From: Rachycentron canadum
Lineage: Eukaryota > Chordata > Actinopteri > Carangiformes > Rachycentridae
Reading direction: 5' to 3'
NCBI GenBank assembly: GCA_038496675.1
Contig: CM076654.1
Location: 9,211,975-9,275,974 of the forward strand
Length of the DNA stretch: 64,000 bases
Shown: positions 25,201-38,500 of the stretch, in pieces
How positions within the stretch are numbered: position 1 is the first letter of the stretch
Layout of the letters: every line of letters begins with the position of its first letter
The notes under the pieces: generated by a model
What the model was told of the DNA's origin: nothing
The model's database searches: none
What the model saw: the letters and a program-made list of their open reading frames with translations, nothing else
Made by a program: the position numbers and the translations under genes

Positions 25201-28200
25201 ATGCTGTATTGATAAAAAAGGGTACTGTCTATGGCTGCAGCAATCAATTATTTTCATTATCAATTCAGCAGTCAATTCTATTCTCAACTAATTGATCAAT
25301 TGCTTTCTCAATAAAAATCAAGGTGAAATGTTTCAAATGTCTTACTTAGTCTAACACTAACACTCTAATCCCCAACAATATTCAGTTTACAATGACATAA
25401 AATACGGAAAGGAAGCAAATCCTCATGACAGAAAAGCTGAAATAAGAGAATAAGATTCAAATGATTGACCAATTATTTGCATGCCACCATTGAAATCAGG
25501 GCGAACATACTTTCCAAAGCGTCATCCACCTCTGTTTCAGTTGTTTTCAGCGTCCCATCCCTGAGGAGTTTCTGTGTGATGATGTCTGAGGGGACCAGTT
25601 CCCTCACTGTCTCCCCATCATCTTCGGACTTGGCTAGCCAGCGCTCACATGGGAAAATTGTTGTCTCTGAACCCTGCCATTAAAAACACAGACATATCCC
25701 CAAATTACTGTGTCTGTCCAACTCTGAAGGAAAATAAGCTCTTAATGAGGCACTACTTTTATACAGGTGAAATCTCAAATGGATTTTTACTACCTTTCCT
25801 TTCCTTAGCTGTCGCCTGATCTCCACTCTGTCAAGGTGCCATCCTGGGTTGGTGCCTCTGTTGTCATGTCCTATCCTGATTTTCTCTATAACGTCGCCAA
25901 CATCCTCCAGCTGGGGAAAAAACAATAGTGCTTACAGAGCTGCTGTCGGCTTCATAAAGGATATATAGTCCAAACCCACACACTCACCTCCACAATAAAC
26001 ATATCCTCAGCTCCCCTCTCAAAGTACAGACGTCTTTCTCTCTTGTTGACACACAGGTGTTTCTGCTGTGTGCACACTCCCTTACGGCCGTACAATGCTA
26101 TAAACACATCAGAGTCTGTTCCTGCACCAAACACATCACTGGTGTATATCCTTATCTCATAAGGCACAACTGAAAAAGGAGAGGAGAAAGATACAAAAAT
26201 ACAGTTTAAAAAAATGTGTCAAGCTTAGACTTAGAGGGGTGAAAAGTCAAACTCGGTGTCAGCTACCTGATCTCTTATGTGAAGAAGATACACTTAGGAA
26301 TAATACTGACTGATTTTGACTTTGACTTTTAGGTCAGAGTGACCTCAGAAAAAAAAATGGTTTCCTGGTGAGAGCAATATCTCAGGAACTCTTTAAGGGA
26401 ATCTCTTCAAATTTAGGACAAATGACCACTTGAACTGATTAGAATTTGTTGGACATGGTCATGACCGTTTTTAGCCATAACTCAAGATTTCAAACAGAAA
26501 TTATGAAAAAATTTGACTCAACACAAGTGGTTAATATTTTATATGATTCTGGGATGTAACCTGAAACTACTCAAAGCTAACTTCAAAGTGGTAATTCTAG
26601 TTTAATGCAACACGCAACATAATCTAATAAGACAATAGCTATAGAATAAGCAGTTATGGGTGGGAGTGTTAGAGCCATTTTTATAAAAATTACAAACTTT
26701 ATATTTCCCAAGATGCCTTAACATTGAAACATTGAACATTTTTGTGTATTAGTGCATTGCTCCTCACTAATGGATTTGAATACTTCTTCCACGGCTGTTC
26801 ACTCACATGGTGTGTAGAGCTCGGTCTGCAACTCAGCAGGATACAGATCCCTCACCAATGCCCCATCATCTTTTCCCTTATCCAACCAGCGGCCACATGG
26901 GAAGCGTAGTCTCTGACCCTGTGAGGGGGCGTCAATCTCAACCCAGTCCAAAAACCAACCAGGTGAACCCCCTGATAGTTTAGAAACAGTCATACGTTAT
27001 TCACTTTCATATAGTGTGCTGCTTATTTTTGGTCTGTGGAGCCTTTTCTTTCCCCACCTGAGTTGTTGTGCCCAATTCGAATTTTTTCAAGGTCGCCCAA
27101 ATCGACTGCCTCCACTGTGAATTCATTGATCATCCCCTGCTCAAACTTATTCTTATAGGTCTTACAAGCCTTTAGGTTGATGATCCCTGTGAGTAACATG
27201 ACATGATTTAAAATTCACATTCAGCCAATAATATGAGTCTGCCATTACAATGCCAGGATGTCTGGGAAGAAGAGGATCTCACCTGTGTCGTCATTTTCAC
27301 CAAACAGGATGGCGAAGACGTTGGCATCAGTTCCAGCATACTTCTTTTCTCCAGTTTTTATCTTTATAGTATATGTGGTAGACATGGCTGTAAGATAAAT
27401 TTGACAAATCAGTACATTAACCCTTTTCATCTTCACACTAAGATGTGAGTTCCTCTTAACTTTCATCTACACCTGCATGTTTTACCAACACTTAGATAAA
27501 TACTTGAACAGGGCTCCCTTTTATAACCTCTACTAAAACATGAGCCAGCTGTGAAACTGTTACATTTCTGCTCCAGTCCAAGCCTGGCGCCCGTCCCCTC
27601 CTCATCCTCATCCTTCCTCATGAAGGCTTCATCCACAGGCACCAGCTCCCTCGCTATTTGCCCATCATCCTCATCCACTGCGAGCCAGCGGTTACATGGG
27701 AAATAGTACCTGTGGGCCCGGGAAAATGCCTCTGATCAGCACTCTAAGTCAAAGATGACATGCAGATCCATCATCATCAGTTGTATGCTGATTTCACCTA
27801 CGTTGTATCATCTTTTGTGTCCACTATCTCAACACGGTCCAGGTACCACGATGAATGAGGATGGGTGTTGTTGTGACGGATTCGTAGCTTCTTCAGAGGG
27901 CCAAGATCAATAGCCGTCACAATGAAAACATCTTCCTGCAAAATAGCACAACCATAAATACTGTTCTGTTACACAATAGTTTTACTTGTTACTTTACTAC
28001 TACTTTACTTTACTCATATTTTCAATAAAATACTAATATAAAATTAAGTTTTCAGCCTCAACATTATTTATTGGATTTTAGTACTGAAACTGTTTAAATC
28101 TGTGGCATTTTTATCCTGGTTGCCTTGCTATGGTGGAATTTTTAATTTTTCATTTATCTATTACAGTGCATGATCTAAACGAATTTATATATTGCATTGA

Positions 28201-31200
28201 ATTACATTAGACCGTACAAGTGTACCTAATAAAGTGGATACTTTTAACCTTCCTTGTTCAAGTCCAAATACACCTTTCAGTGATGTAGTAACAAAAGTGC
28301 AAATTCAGCAAGTGATCCATTTAATCAGAGCTGTCTCTGTTTTTCTAGAAATAGAAAGCCCTCGTTGTGCAAATGAAAATTAGGACTATTATTCCTCAGA
28401 GATAGCTTCACACACATGTGAACATAATCCTAATATAAATGAATAAATAGATCAATATAAAGTGTCTCAGTGATTATTGCACATGTGTAGATGCAGTTCT
28501 TCACAGTGGAAAATTGTGTTCATAAAGCATGAACACAGCTTTAAGAAAGAAACTGCTCATGGTTTTGAATGACCTGTAGTGCCAGAGGGCAACAGGTCAA
28601 ACAGGTGGTGGCCGAGGTGTGAACAGTACAATATGCATGACTCTGGGAAGGTAGCAGGTGTTGGCAATGTCTTCCAGGGACAGAGGAGGGCAGCCAGTAA
28701 TTTTTCTGTGCAAAGTTTATGGTCCTTCGAAGAGCCAAGCATTCCTTTCACTGAACAATGGGCTATTGTTGCTTTTTATCAGCGGGAAGAAATAAACCCA
28801 ATTGTCTGTGGACACGAGCTTTGTGTTCCTGTAGAACCAGGTGTGATGTAGAGATGAATAATTCACAGGTTTGGATTAAGTAATGAGTAAAAGTAGGACA
28901 GGTTCAATAACACAGAGGGCTCCTCAGAGCTCTTTTCAGTCACAGCTGGCTCGCCTGCAGGGGAGCATGTAATCCTAGCAGAATACACTCCCACCCACAA
29001 CACAGTACAAGGCTCATGTTGCGTGGAAGTGCTCAAGTCTTTGACTGCCAGATCATTTTCAGCAGGATACCCTTCCAGGACAGTGGGTAAAATTGTATTG
29101 TAATTTTATTTCTCTTGGTTTATGGTGCAACAATAATAATGTCTTTTCTCTCCCTGGATTTCCCCACTTCACATGTATAATAATCAAGATTTAAAATCTA
29201 ATTCCTCAGATTCCTTTCCTTTATCTTTAGCCCCATTGTACCTGCCCTTGCTCGAATTTGTTGAGGTTGTCAGAGCTCTTGAGGTAGCGCTCTCCAGTGT
29301 CACTGTTTTCTCCGTAAATGTTAATGAAGACGTTGGCGTCGGTCCCAGCTCCCATCATGTCACCAGTGAAGACGCACACTTCATAGGTGTTGACTGTTGG
29401 ACAAAGCAAGGGATGAATTACTAACACCTCTTTAACCTGTCACATAATGAATGTCGGTCAGGAAACTGTCAAATCAAACCATGCGTGTCTGTGACATCAA
29501 CACTGAGTAAGAGATGCAAGTATGTGTTTATATATATATATATTACAAAAAAATAAAAAATACGCAAAGCAAGCCTGTATATCTATATATACCTGTGTAT
29601 ATAAACCTGTAGTCATTAAAAGGTAGGAGTGGAAACAAATAATTTTTGAGGATGACAAGAATGGAGTGTCTCTTGAAAATTGTTTAAATAGACAAAAACG
29701 TAATTTTAACTCAATATTATTTTTGTGTGTATATAAGATATGCAGATGAACTCTGATAGAGCAGTTTAAAAAAGGATAAGGAAGAATATAAAAATAAGAG
29801 TTGTTCCTCACAATAAATTAAAACATGCTTTTCAATGTTCTTTGCTTATATTTTTCTTTCTCTTGTTTTGAAGTTATATTTTAGCTCTGGTTGATTTGTC
29901 AACAGATGCGGTTTATCACGGTAATACTGACAATAGTAAATACGACCAATGTGACAAGAGAATATGTTGTCGCACATATTCTCTCTTTTAAATTATGCAC
30001 AATGTTCAGCTCTTTCTTCTAAATTTCCCCCCCCCCTTTCCCTGTAAATACCTGTGCAGGAATGATGGAGCCTGCAATTCAATGTACTACATAAAGAGGT
30101 AACCAATGAGAGTAAATACAATTTAATGACGATGATGAATGATGAAGCATGATGAATTGTATGATGAACATGCTTTTATATTTAACTGATAACTTTAATT
30201 ATGACTAAGTAAATGTGTCCTATTCACGGAGGGTACAGGTGTAGTTAACTAATATTTTTCCTGTTTAAAGGAGGTACCCAGCTGTTTTTACATAACTGAT
30301 GCTGTTGTGCGTTGTGTTATAATTCAAAGAGTGTTCATGCACCAGTACACAACGCTGTATTTAAATTATTCTTCCTTCCCAAATGATCAGGGCATAAATA
30401 ACAGTTTCACTGAGCAGTGGGTGGTAATTGTATTTTGGAGTTCTAAAAGACCATGTTATTACTTTAGAAAATAACAATAATAAAATTAGAAAACAATCTA
30501 GGCAGGCGGGAGAGACAGTTGGCTCGTTCCAATACCCACACTTACAGTATTAGCAACTAGTCAAGTCAACTGAGGTGTCTAAAAGCCTGTGGGTCTCCTG
30601 TACATACAAGAGACACAGCCTGATATTTTGACTGACTGAGTTTCTGTCAGATAAAGTTATTTTTTAAGTCTATGATAAAAGATCTAATATTTATTTTGAC
30701 AGTGTTAAATAGCCTCTTCAGTGCTAATGTTATTGGTTTCATTAAAAAGAACAGATAAATGTGGAGGTTCAGCTGCAACTCTCTAGTGTTTGCACATTAT
30801 TAAATAATATTAAAACTATATCCAACATGTCATTAAGTTAAACATCTTCATCTGTCTGACTGATTAATGTCAGTCCTAAAATAAGTGTGACACAGTGAAC
30901 TGTGGGATACTCTTGGCTCTGAATAACAACAACAGTATTATTAAATATGCACAAAGTGCCCTGTGTGTTGATATTTTTTTGACATGGGACACACTTGCTT
31001 ACAACCTGGCCCTGCATGAACATGCCCTTAAGTGTTCAAGACAAGCAAATGTGGGTATCAGGACAGAAGCCCTCTGCTTGGCACCCAAACCTTCGACTCT
31101 TATCTCTCTGAAGTCCAACTTTACATTTAGTTATACTTATTTTGTACCTTCCAGCTCCTCTGAGTCCTCAGGCAGCAGCTCCACCACCAGCTCGCCGTCC

Positions 31201-32516
31201 TCCTCTCCCCCGGCCAGCCAGCGTGAACAGGGGAAATGGTACGTCAGCACCACCTCCCGCATCTCCTCGCCTCCCTCTTCATCCTCATCTTCCTCATCTG
31301 TCTTCTTTTTCTTCTTTTTCTTCTTCTCCTCCTTCTTCTTCTCTTTGGGCACCAAGGCCATGATTAAATGTTTGACGTCCACTGACTCCAGGAACCAGCC
31401 GGACCCCAGCCCTGAGCCATCATGACCGATGCGGATCTTGAAGATCTTCCCCACATCTTTGGCCTCTATCTAGGGAACAGATAAGCACTCAAGTTCAACT
31501 ATGTAGATGCATTCATAGCCAATGAAAGCATAAAATCCAAGCTTTGATACCTTGAATATATCTGTGGTGTCACGCTCAAAGTTGTTGGATCTGCTTTCGA
31601 GCATGATAAGCTCCGTCTTCCCTTTGTTCCCGTAGATCTGGATGAATACTCTGGCATTGGTGCCAGCAAACATCACATCACCGGTCACTACTGTTATTTC
31701 ATAGTTAATCACTGGAAAATAAAAAATACATAAAATAAATAACATGTACATACAGGATTCACAGGAAGACTTTTCAAAAAATTCACCAGTACATTAAAAG
31801 AGGTGAAAATTAGCAAAGCAACATAAGAATAAAAAGCACAAAGTCTGCTAATGTCCCTTGGGAAAAATGTGACTGAAATAGAGCAGAATTTGAAATTATT
31901 CTCATTTTACATGGTGATTAAAATGACTTGAGGCCCAATTACCATGTCGGCATGAGTATGTTGTCTGTGTATCTAGGTGCTTTTTTCTAATGGTGTGAGT
32001 GTGTGTGAATGTTCCCTACATTCTTGCATGTCCAGGATCTCGCTTGGGTAAATCTCCACCTCTGTCTTGCCATCAGCCTCATTTTTGCATAGCCAGCGGT
32101 GACTGGGGAACATGTAATGCCTCCCATGAACTGGAACCATGATCTGAACACTGTCCAAGAACCAGCCAGCACGCATGCCTTCGTTGGTGTGGCCAATCAT
32201 CAGACGGCTGATCTGGAATATTAAATGGATTCAACTATTCAAATGTCAAGAATGAGCACATTCAAATAACACCTTAATAGCTAATAATGTGAGATTTTTT
32301 TCCCTCCACTGTATCACCTGTCCAATATCAAAGGTTTCCACTCTGAAGATGTCAATGCGGCCTGTCTCAAAGTAGTTGCCTAGGTTGTTGGCAGAGACCA
32401 CCAGCATCATTTTACTGGTGTCACCTTTTTCTCCATACAGCTTGACGAAAACATTGGAGTCTGAACTTCCCCCGGGGATATTGCCTGTCTTCACCGCGAT
32501 GTGGTAGTCAAGGTCT

Positions 32517-32591
<75 letters not shown>

Positions 32592-35500
32592 ACTTTCAGT
32601 ATCAGGTGGATACGAGTCAAATATAAATGTTACAGTAATTTTGAGTGTTACTTACTGTAAAGACGCTGCCCATCTGATAACGGCACTAACTCTCTTACTA
32701 TCTGTCCATCATCCTCATTGCGGTCCAGCCACCTGCACAACAAAATCTCAGCTCATCTATTACTTACATACATAAACACATACACTATTCAGTTCATGTT
32801 TTATTCTGCATTCACAGTGAGACTAATGGACCTGTTGCAGGGGAACTCCACAGCGTGGGCCTCGGCCTGTCCCTCCTCTCTAACAATCACTTTATCGAGG
32901 AACCAGCCACAGCCTCCACCTTTGCCGTCATGTCCAATCCTCACCCTGCGCACCTGCCCGATGGCTACAGCCTCGATTATGAACTCGTCCAACTAGAAAA
33001 TAATGCAGTAAGCAACACATATCACATTTTGATGCAATTTGATGAGGAAAATGTGGTGAAGAAGAGCTGGTGGATATCATGAATATTTTTTTTGAATCAG
33101 CAGACACAACAACAAATTATTCAGTGTGAGTTGCAAGTGCATGTGCTTCAGATGCAGTAAGAGAAATACATTGCAGTATTCTCATCAGGGGAGTCTTAGT
33201 TAATTCAGAAAAAAACATTTTTAATTAAAATTAGGCTAGAACAAAGATTTGGCAGATTTCACAAGAGATTTGCCTTATTACTGGGGTGAAATCAATAATC
33301 AGGAAAAAACATATTCCACAGATTTGTCATCATTGGCAACAACACCAGAAACATTACACAGCATACTGCAAGAACAGCTAATTGGCTTAATTATAATCAC
33401 ACTGATTAGTGATTGGCTCCTGTGTGTGAGAGAAAATAGAAAGTTTAATGCTTGTTGATTGGATGAAGACATATCATAAGATTTTCAAACTGAAGGACAA
33501 AAACCAAAAATGATTCCTTCCTGAAATATCACTAAACTCTACAAGCTGTCTGAATGTACCCACATTTCCTTTCTCAAACTTGTTGACGTTGTTTTTGCAG
33601 TTGACCAGCTCCCGATCTCCGGTGTCTCCCTGCTCTCCAATCAGATTGAGAAAAACTGATGCATCTGTGCCACTGCCACTGATGGTCCCCGTGCAAATGG
33701 TCACTCTGTATTTCAACACTGCAGAAAAGAAACAGTGCTATTACATTTTTCTCTGTATTTTATAAAAGCTGATTTTTGGATGCTCATGGTCGATGCAGGC
33801 GCATGTACACACAGGGCAGTGGCTCAGCGATCAGTTCCCCACAGGCAGGCAGCTCCCTCACAACCTCGTTATCATCTTCGCTTGTGTCCAGCCAACGCTC
33901 ACAAGAAAACGTATACTTTTCCTTTGTTAACGTTTTCATCAGGGTTGCCTAATGGGGGGAAAAAAGCAATACTGAAAAGCGTGTTTGACTTGGAATGTGT
34001 CTGGAGTATCATTTCATTGGAGGATTCAAATATTGGCTGAAAGTCATTAATACCTAACCTTCTTTTTTCATCTTTTCAAACCTGTGTAATTTATTTAAAT
34101 CTGTATAATCCAATAATTAAACATGTTTTTTATGAATCTTAAACTAAACAGTCTAATTATGTTCATTCCCATATTAAATAGCATGCATGCAGATGTGAAC
34201 ATATAGGATTTATTTAAAATAACTATTGCTTATTAATCAGAAATGCATTTGCATAAATGCAACAAATTCAGCTGATTTAAGCTGATATAATATAAAACAT
34301 AAAAATTGTACTATTATTAGACAACAGATTTCATCACCTTGCTGAGGTGCCATCCTGCGAAAGGACTTCTCTTCTCGTGCCAGATGCGGAGTTTGGTCAA
34401 ATTTCCCAAATCAGGCAGCTCAACCTGTGATAAAAGATAAAAGCAGTTCATTATACGCTAATTATCTGACTTGTTGATATCAATGTGTGTGCCATTGAAT
34501 TAAAGGATACTTGCCATAAACCTGTCCACCTGTCCCTGTTCGAAATTGTCAGTTTTGTTGTCCAGTCTGATCTGGTCTGACTTGCCCTTCTCTCCGTAAA
34601 CCTGGACAGAGATATCTGCGTCGGTTCCTGCATTGGGCAAATCTGAAGTCCAGATCCACAAGGACCAGGGGTGCTCTGAGGAGAATCAGATCAAATCATC
34701 TGTGATTCAGGGGCCATATTTGTAAATATTATGTTGTATGTTAAGTTTGTTCTACCTTAGATCAGATTGGCATATATGTATCATGTATTTTACTGCCCCT
34801 GCACAGAAAGTTCTCGTTCTACTCCCTCAACACTTTAATGGAGCCCCTGAAATTGCACTTCTGCTTGTTGTTACTATCATGTTGAAGGCAGTGATTGCAG
34901 CAAACAGCTCTCAACTGTGAATGGATATGAAGCGAGACCATAAAGCAATCGTCAAAAAAAAAAAAAAGTGGTGCTAATGCACACATTCAGATGCATATGT
35001 GTGTGAATCACAAGAAAACAAAAGACATGAACAAACGTGATACATAGCACGTTAGAAATATTGGACTTCGTTTCACAAGAAAAAGTAAAAACAACACTCT
35101 AAAATTAGAAAGTATAATGAATGCAGACTCCCTGCCAAGTCATTATGCAAATATCTGATACATATAATGGAGTTAGAATGGCTTTGCTCAGTGTTTCAGG
35201 AAATAAAATGGAAAATGCCAGCATTTACTGCTGCTGTTGACTGGACATAATTATTGACATTCAACTTACTTTTCTGTCTCTTCTGCCTGAGTGAGACCAT
35301 CTCATAGAGCTCCCTCTCTATCAGACCATCTCCCTCCTTCTCATCGAGCCATTTACTGCACGGGAAAGTCTGCTCAGTCCCTGTGAATGGACAGGAAACT
35401 ACCACCTGCATAATAAAAAACAAACAAACAAACAAAAAAAAAAAACATAGATGCAGCTTAATTTTATTTAGAGTAAATGATCAGACTTCAGCCTTTGCAT

Positions 35501-38500
35501 GTATGTGTGTGTGCATGTTCAATGTACCTTCTCACAGTACCACCCTGAACTGACTCCTCCATTGTCGTGACCAATGGTGACTCTGCTGAGGGGACTGAGA
35601 AGAGCAGCAAGCTCAACATTAAAGATGTCTGTCAGGCCCCGCTCAAACTTTCCTCCCTCCAAAAACACCTGGATCGCATATATCGGAGAAAATTTCAAGA
35701 AAACGGTGGATCATACTCTGTAAAACAGATACTCAACTGTAATCTGGTGGAGAGACAGACAAAGAGACATCTTACCACCCTAAAGTTGAGCGATTTGTAC
35801 AATAATGTGATACTAATCACCAAATCAAAAACAAGTACAGAGTAGATATTCAAATACACTATCCATGCATTGTGTGGTACCCTGTCAGTTGGGCTTAAAC
35901 CTAAGCTTGATCCATTGAGAGGGGAAAGGAAACTGTTCTCTTTGGTCTTTACACAAGAAGCCTGAGCTTACAGAGGCAAAGAAAACAGATCTCCTCCACA
36001 CAGAATCTGAGCCTTCACCTACTGGCCGGCGGTTTAGAGTCAGTGTTAACTAAACTGTTAAAAACTAATTTGTTCCTTCCCCTATCAAGATTTTATACAG
36101 CAGGAACTAAATACTTCTATCGATTGTGACAACACATTTATTAGTTCAAAAATATGTATATCATCATGTACAATATTTTGGTCTGGCTGGTTTTTATGAT
36201 TTATTGCTTTTCCTGCTCTATTTTATTTTCTTTGTTGCTTCTTTCTTTTTTTAATTGAAATCATATCAGGGCATGACTACCATGCAATAGTCTTTCACTT
36301 TTGCTTGCATTTAGTTGATTTGTTCAATTCATGCATGAACTTTGCAGACTATCTGGCACTTTAATTAATCAGTTTTCATAAGAATATGTTTATGTATTTC
36401 TGACAATCAAAGGTCTGTGTGGCAGTAACTCTGAGCCCAACACGGATTTACCCAAGGGACAGTGAAGTATATCTTGATACACCCAGAAATGATTAAACAT
36501 AATTCATACATACATACAGAATATTTTCATTGGCAGCATGTATGAGTTTGGGTCTTTGCTCAGAATTTCTTAACTGTCTGTAATACTGTGGTCTCTACAT
36601 AGTAAATCGTGCACCAACATCCACCATGGTTAGACAAACAAAAAAGCAGAACATACAAGGATTTAAAAGACTGCTTGCTTGATAAGTCACCAAGGTTCAA
36701 CAAAAATCATCTGGAACCTGGAAGCATTTCACTTAACTATTATTGCATACAGTCGTTTAGTTAAGTGCAAGCTCTTTATCCACTCTGTTTCACACCAATA
36801 AAAACTACAGCTGCAAGCATTGTTCTGTAAGTACAAGTTGTCTACTAATTTCTTGTGTACGGTATCTTTATTACCCTGCCACTGTTCTTCAAGCCCTTTG
36901 TGCCGTGCATCACGATGTGGATTTTGGAGTTGGTCCCAGCACCACGGATGTTTCCTGTCACAATCTGGACGTTGTACACAATACCTGATGGATACAGTAA
37001 CATGTCAGGCTATCAGAGACTCTGCCAGTGGGTTACTATGGTTCATGGCACACATACTCCCAAAGCAGCTGAGCAGGAACTAGATTAACCACACTGAAAC
37101 ATTGATTGCCTGACCCAAGAATCAATGATTGCAAGTTGGAAGAAAAACACTTCTTTTTGGAGCGAATGTTATTGTCTTACATTCCTTTGTGCAATATCTC
37201 TCAGACCAGGCAAGAACAGAATTATTTCAAAATGAGGCAAATGATTATGAGAAAAAAGCCACATATTGGGCTGATTTTCATCCTTGCCATGATTGCATTC
37301 ACTGACATCCTCACCTGTGGGTTGGCTCCCCCCAACCAAAACATCCCTCTGGATCTTCCCATCATCCTCGTCAATGGCAAACCAACGACTGATTGGAAAT
37401 TCATATACAACTTTGTTTCCCAGATCATCCACAACCACCTGTATAAAAAGGGAAAAGAAGAATGTTATTATAGCCAACAATGTGATGGAGACCAGTTGTA
37501 CATAACTGTTAATTTACAGTTGAGATGACATTGCAGAGTCAGTCAGTATAAATGGACACAGTGATTGTGCAAAGATCAAAACATCTGTTACCACTATTGG
37601 ACATAAAAATGAGATCAGTGGTTCTTTTCATGTGTCATTACACTTTTAAACTCTAGTAAAAAGTACAGGCAAAATCAAATGTCTTATAGTATATTTGCAG
37701 ATATTCTATGAAGTGTGTAAACTAGTTTACACTCTTTTACTTTATTTCCTGTAGGCATATAAAGGTAAGAGTGTAGAAAAGCATATTTTTATAAGATAAA
37801 AAATGCTTCAGCTGCAAAACCCGAGGTAAAATAATTATGCTGAAAGATGTTTACTCACAAATATACCTCAGTACAATTAATATTGATGTTTACCTGATTG
37901 CATTGCAAACTACATGTGAATAAAATATGATTATTGTTGTATGTGTTGATGTTTGGTCTTTGTTGTAGCCGCCAACAAATGCATCGACTTGTTTGCCTGT
38001 TTGCTGTAAGGCAATCCCTTAATGGGGCATGGTTTCCCTTTACAGAGAGTGTAGAGTGATGACATGTGCATCCTGTGTGTGTGTGTGAGTGTGAGTGTGT
38101 GTCTGCGTCTGTTTGAATGAACTCATCTCTCGGTTGTGCACAATGTATGTGCCAGAGGAGCAGGGACAACAGTCTCAGTTGAGATGACTGAGAGGAAATA
38201 AGAGGCTCATATGTCTTAAGTACCTCTGTAGAGGAAGAACTGAGCAGAATGGGGGACAGAAATCTTTTTTTCAAGATAAGGTTGTGAAATATTCTTATAC
38301 ATAACGTAAAAAATAAAAGTTAATGCCTGTCATTCTTTAATTATCTGTCTTGAGAAATGATCTGAAGGACATTTGCTGTGAGAATTGAACCTCCTGATAA
38401 TATCTAAGTTCCTGTAGAAACAATCTTGTAGGTGATATCTGTCTCATCTGTGTTTTACCTTGTCTACAAACCATCCTGCTGAGGAGCCTTTGTTATTATG

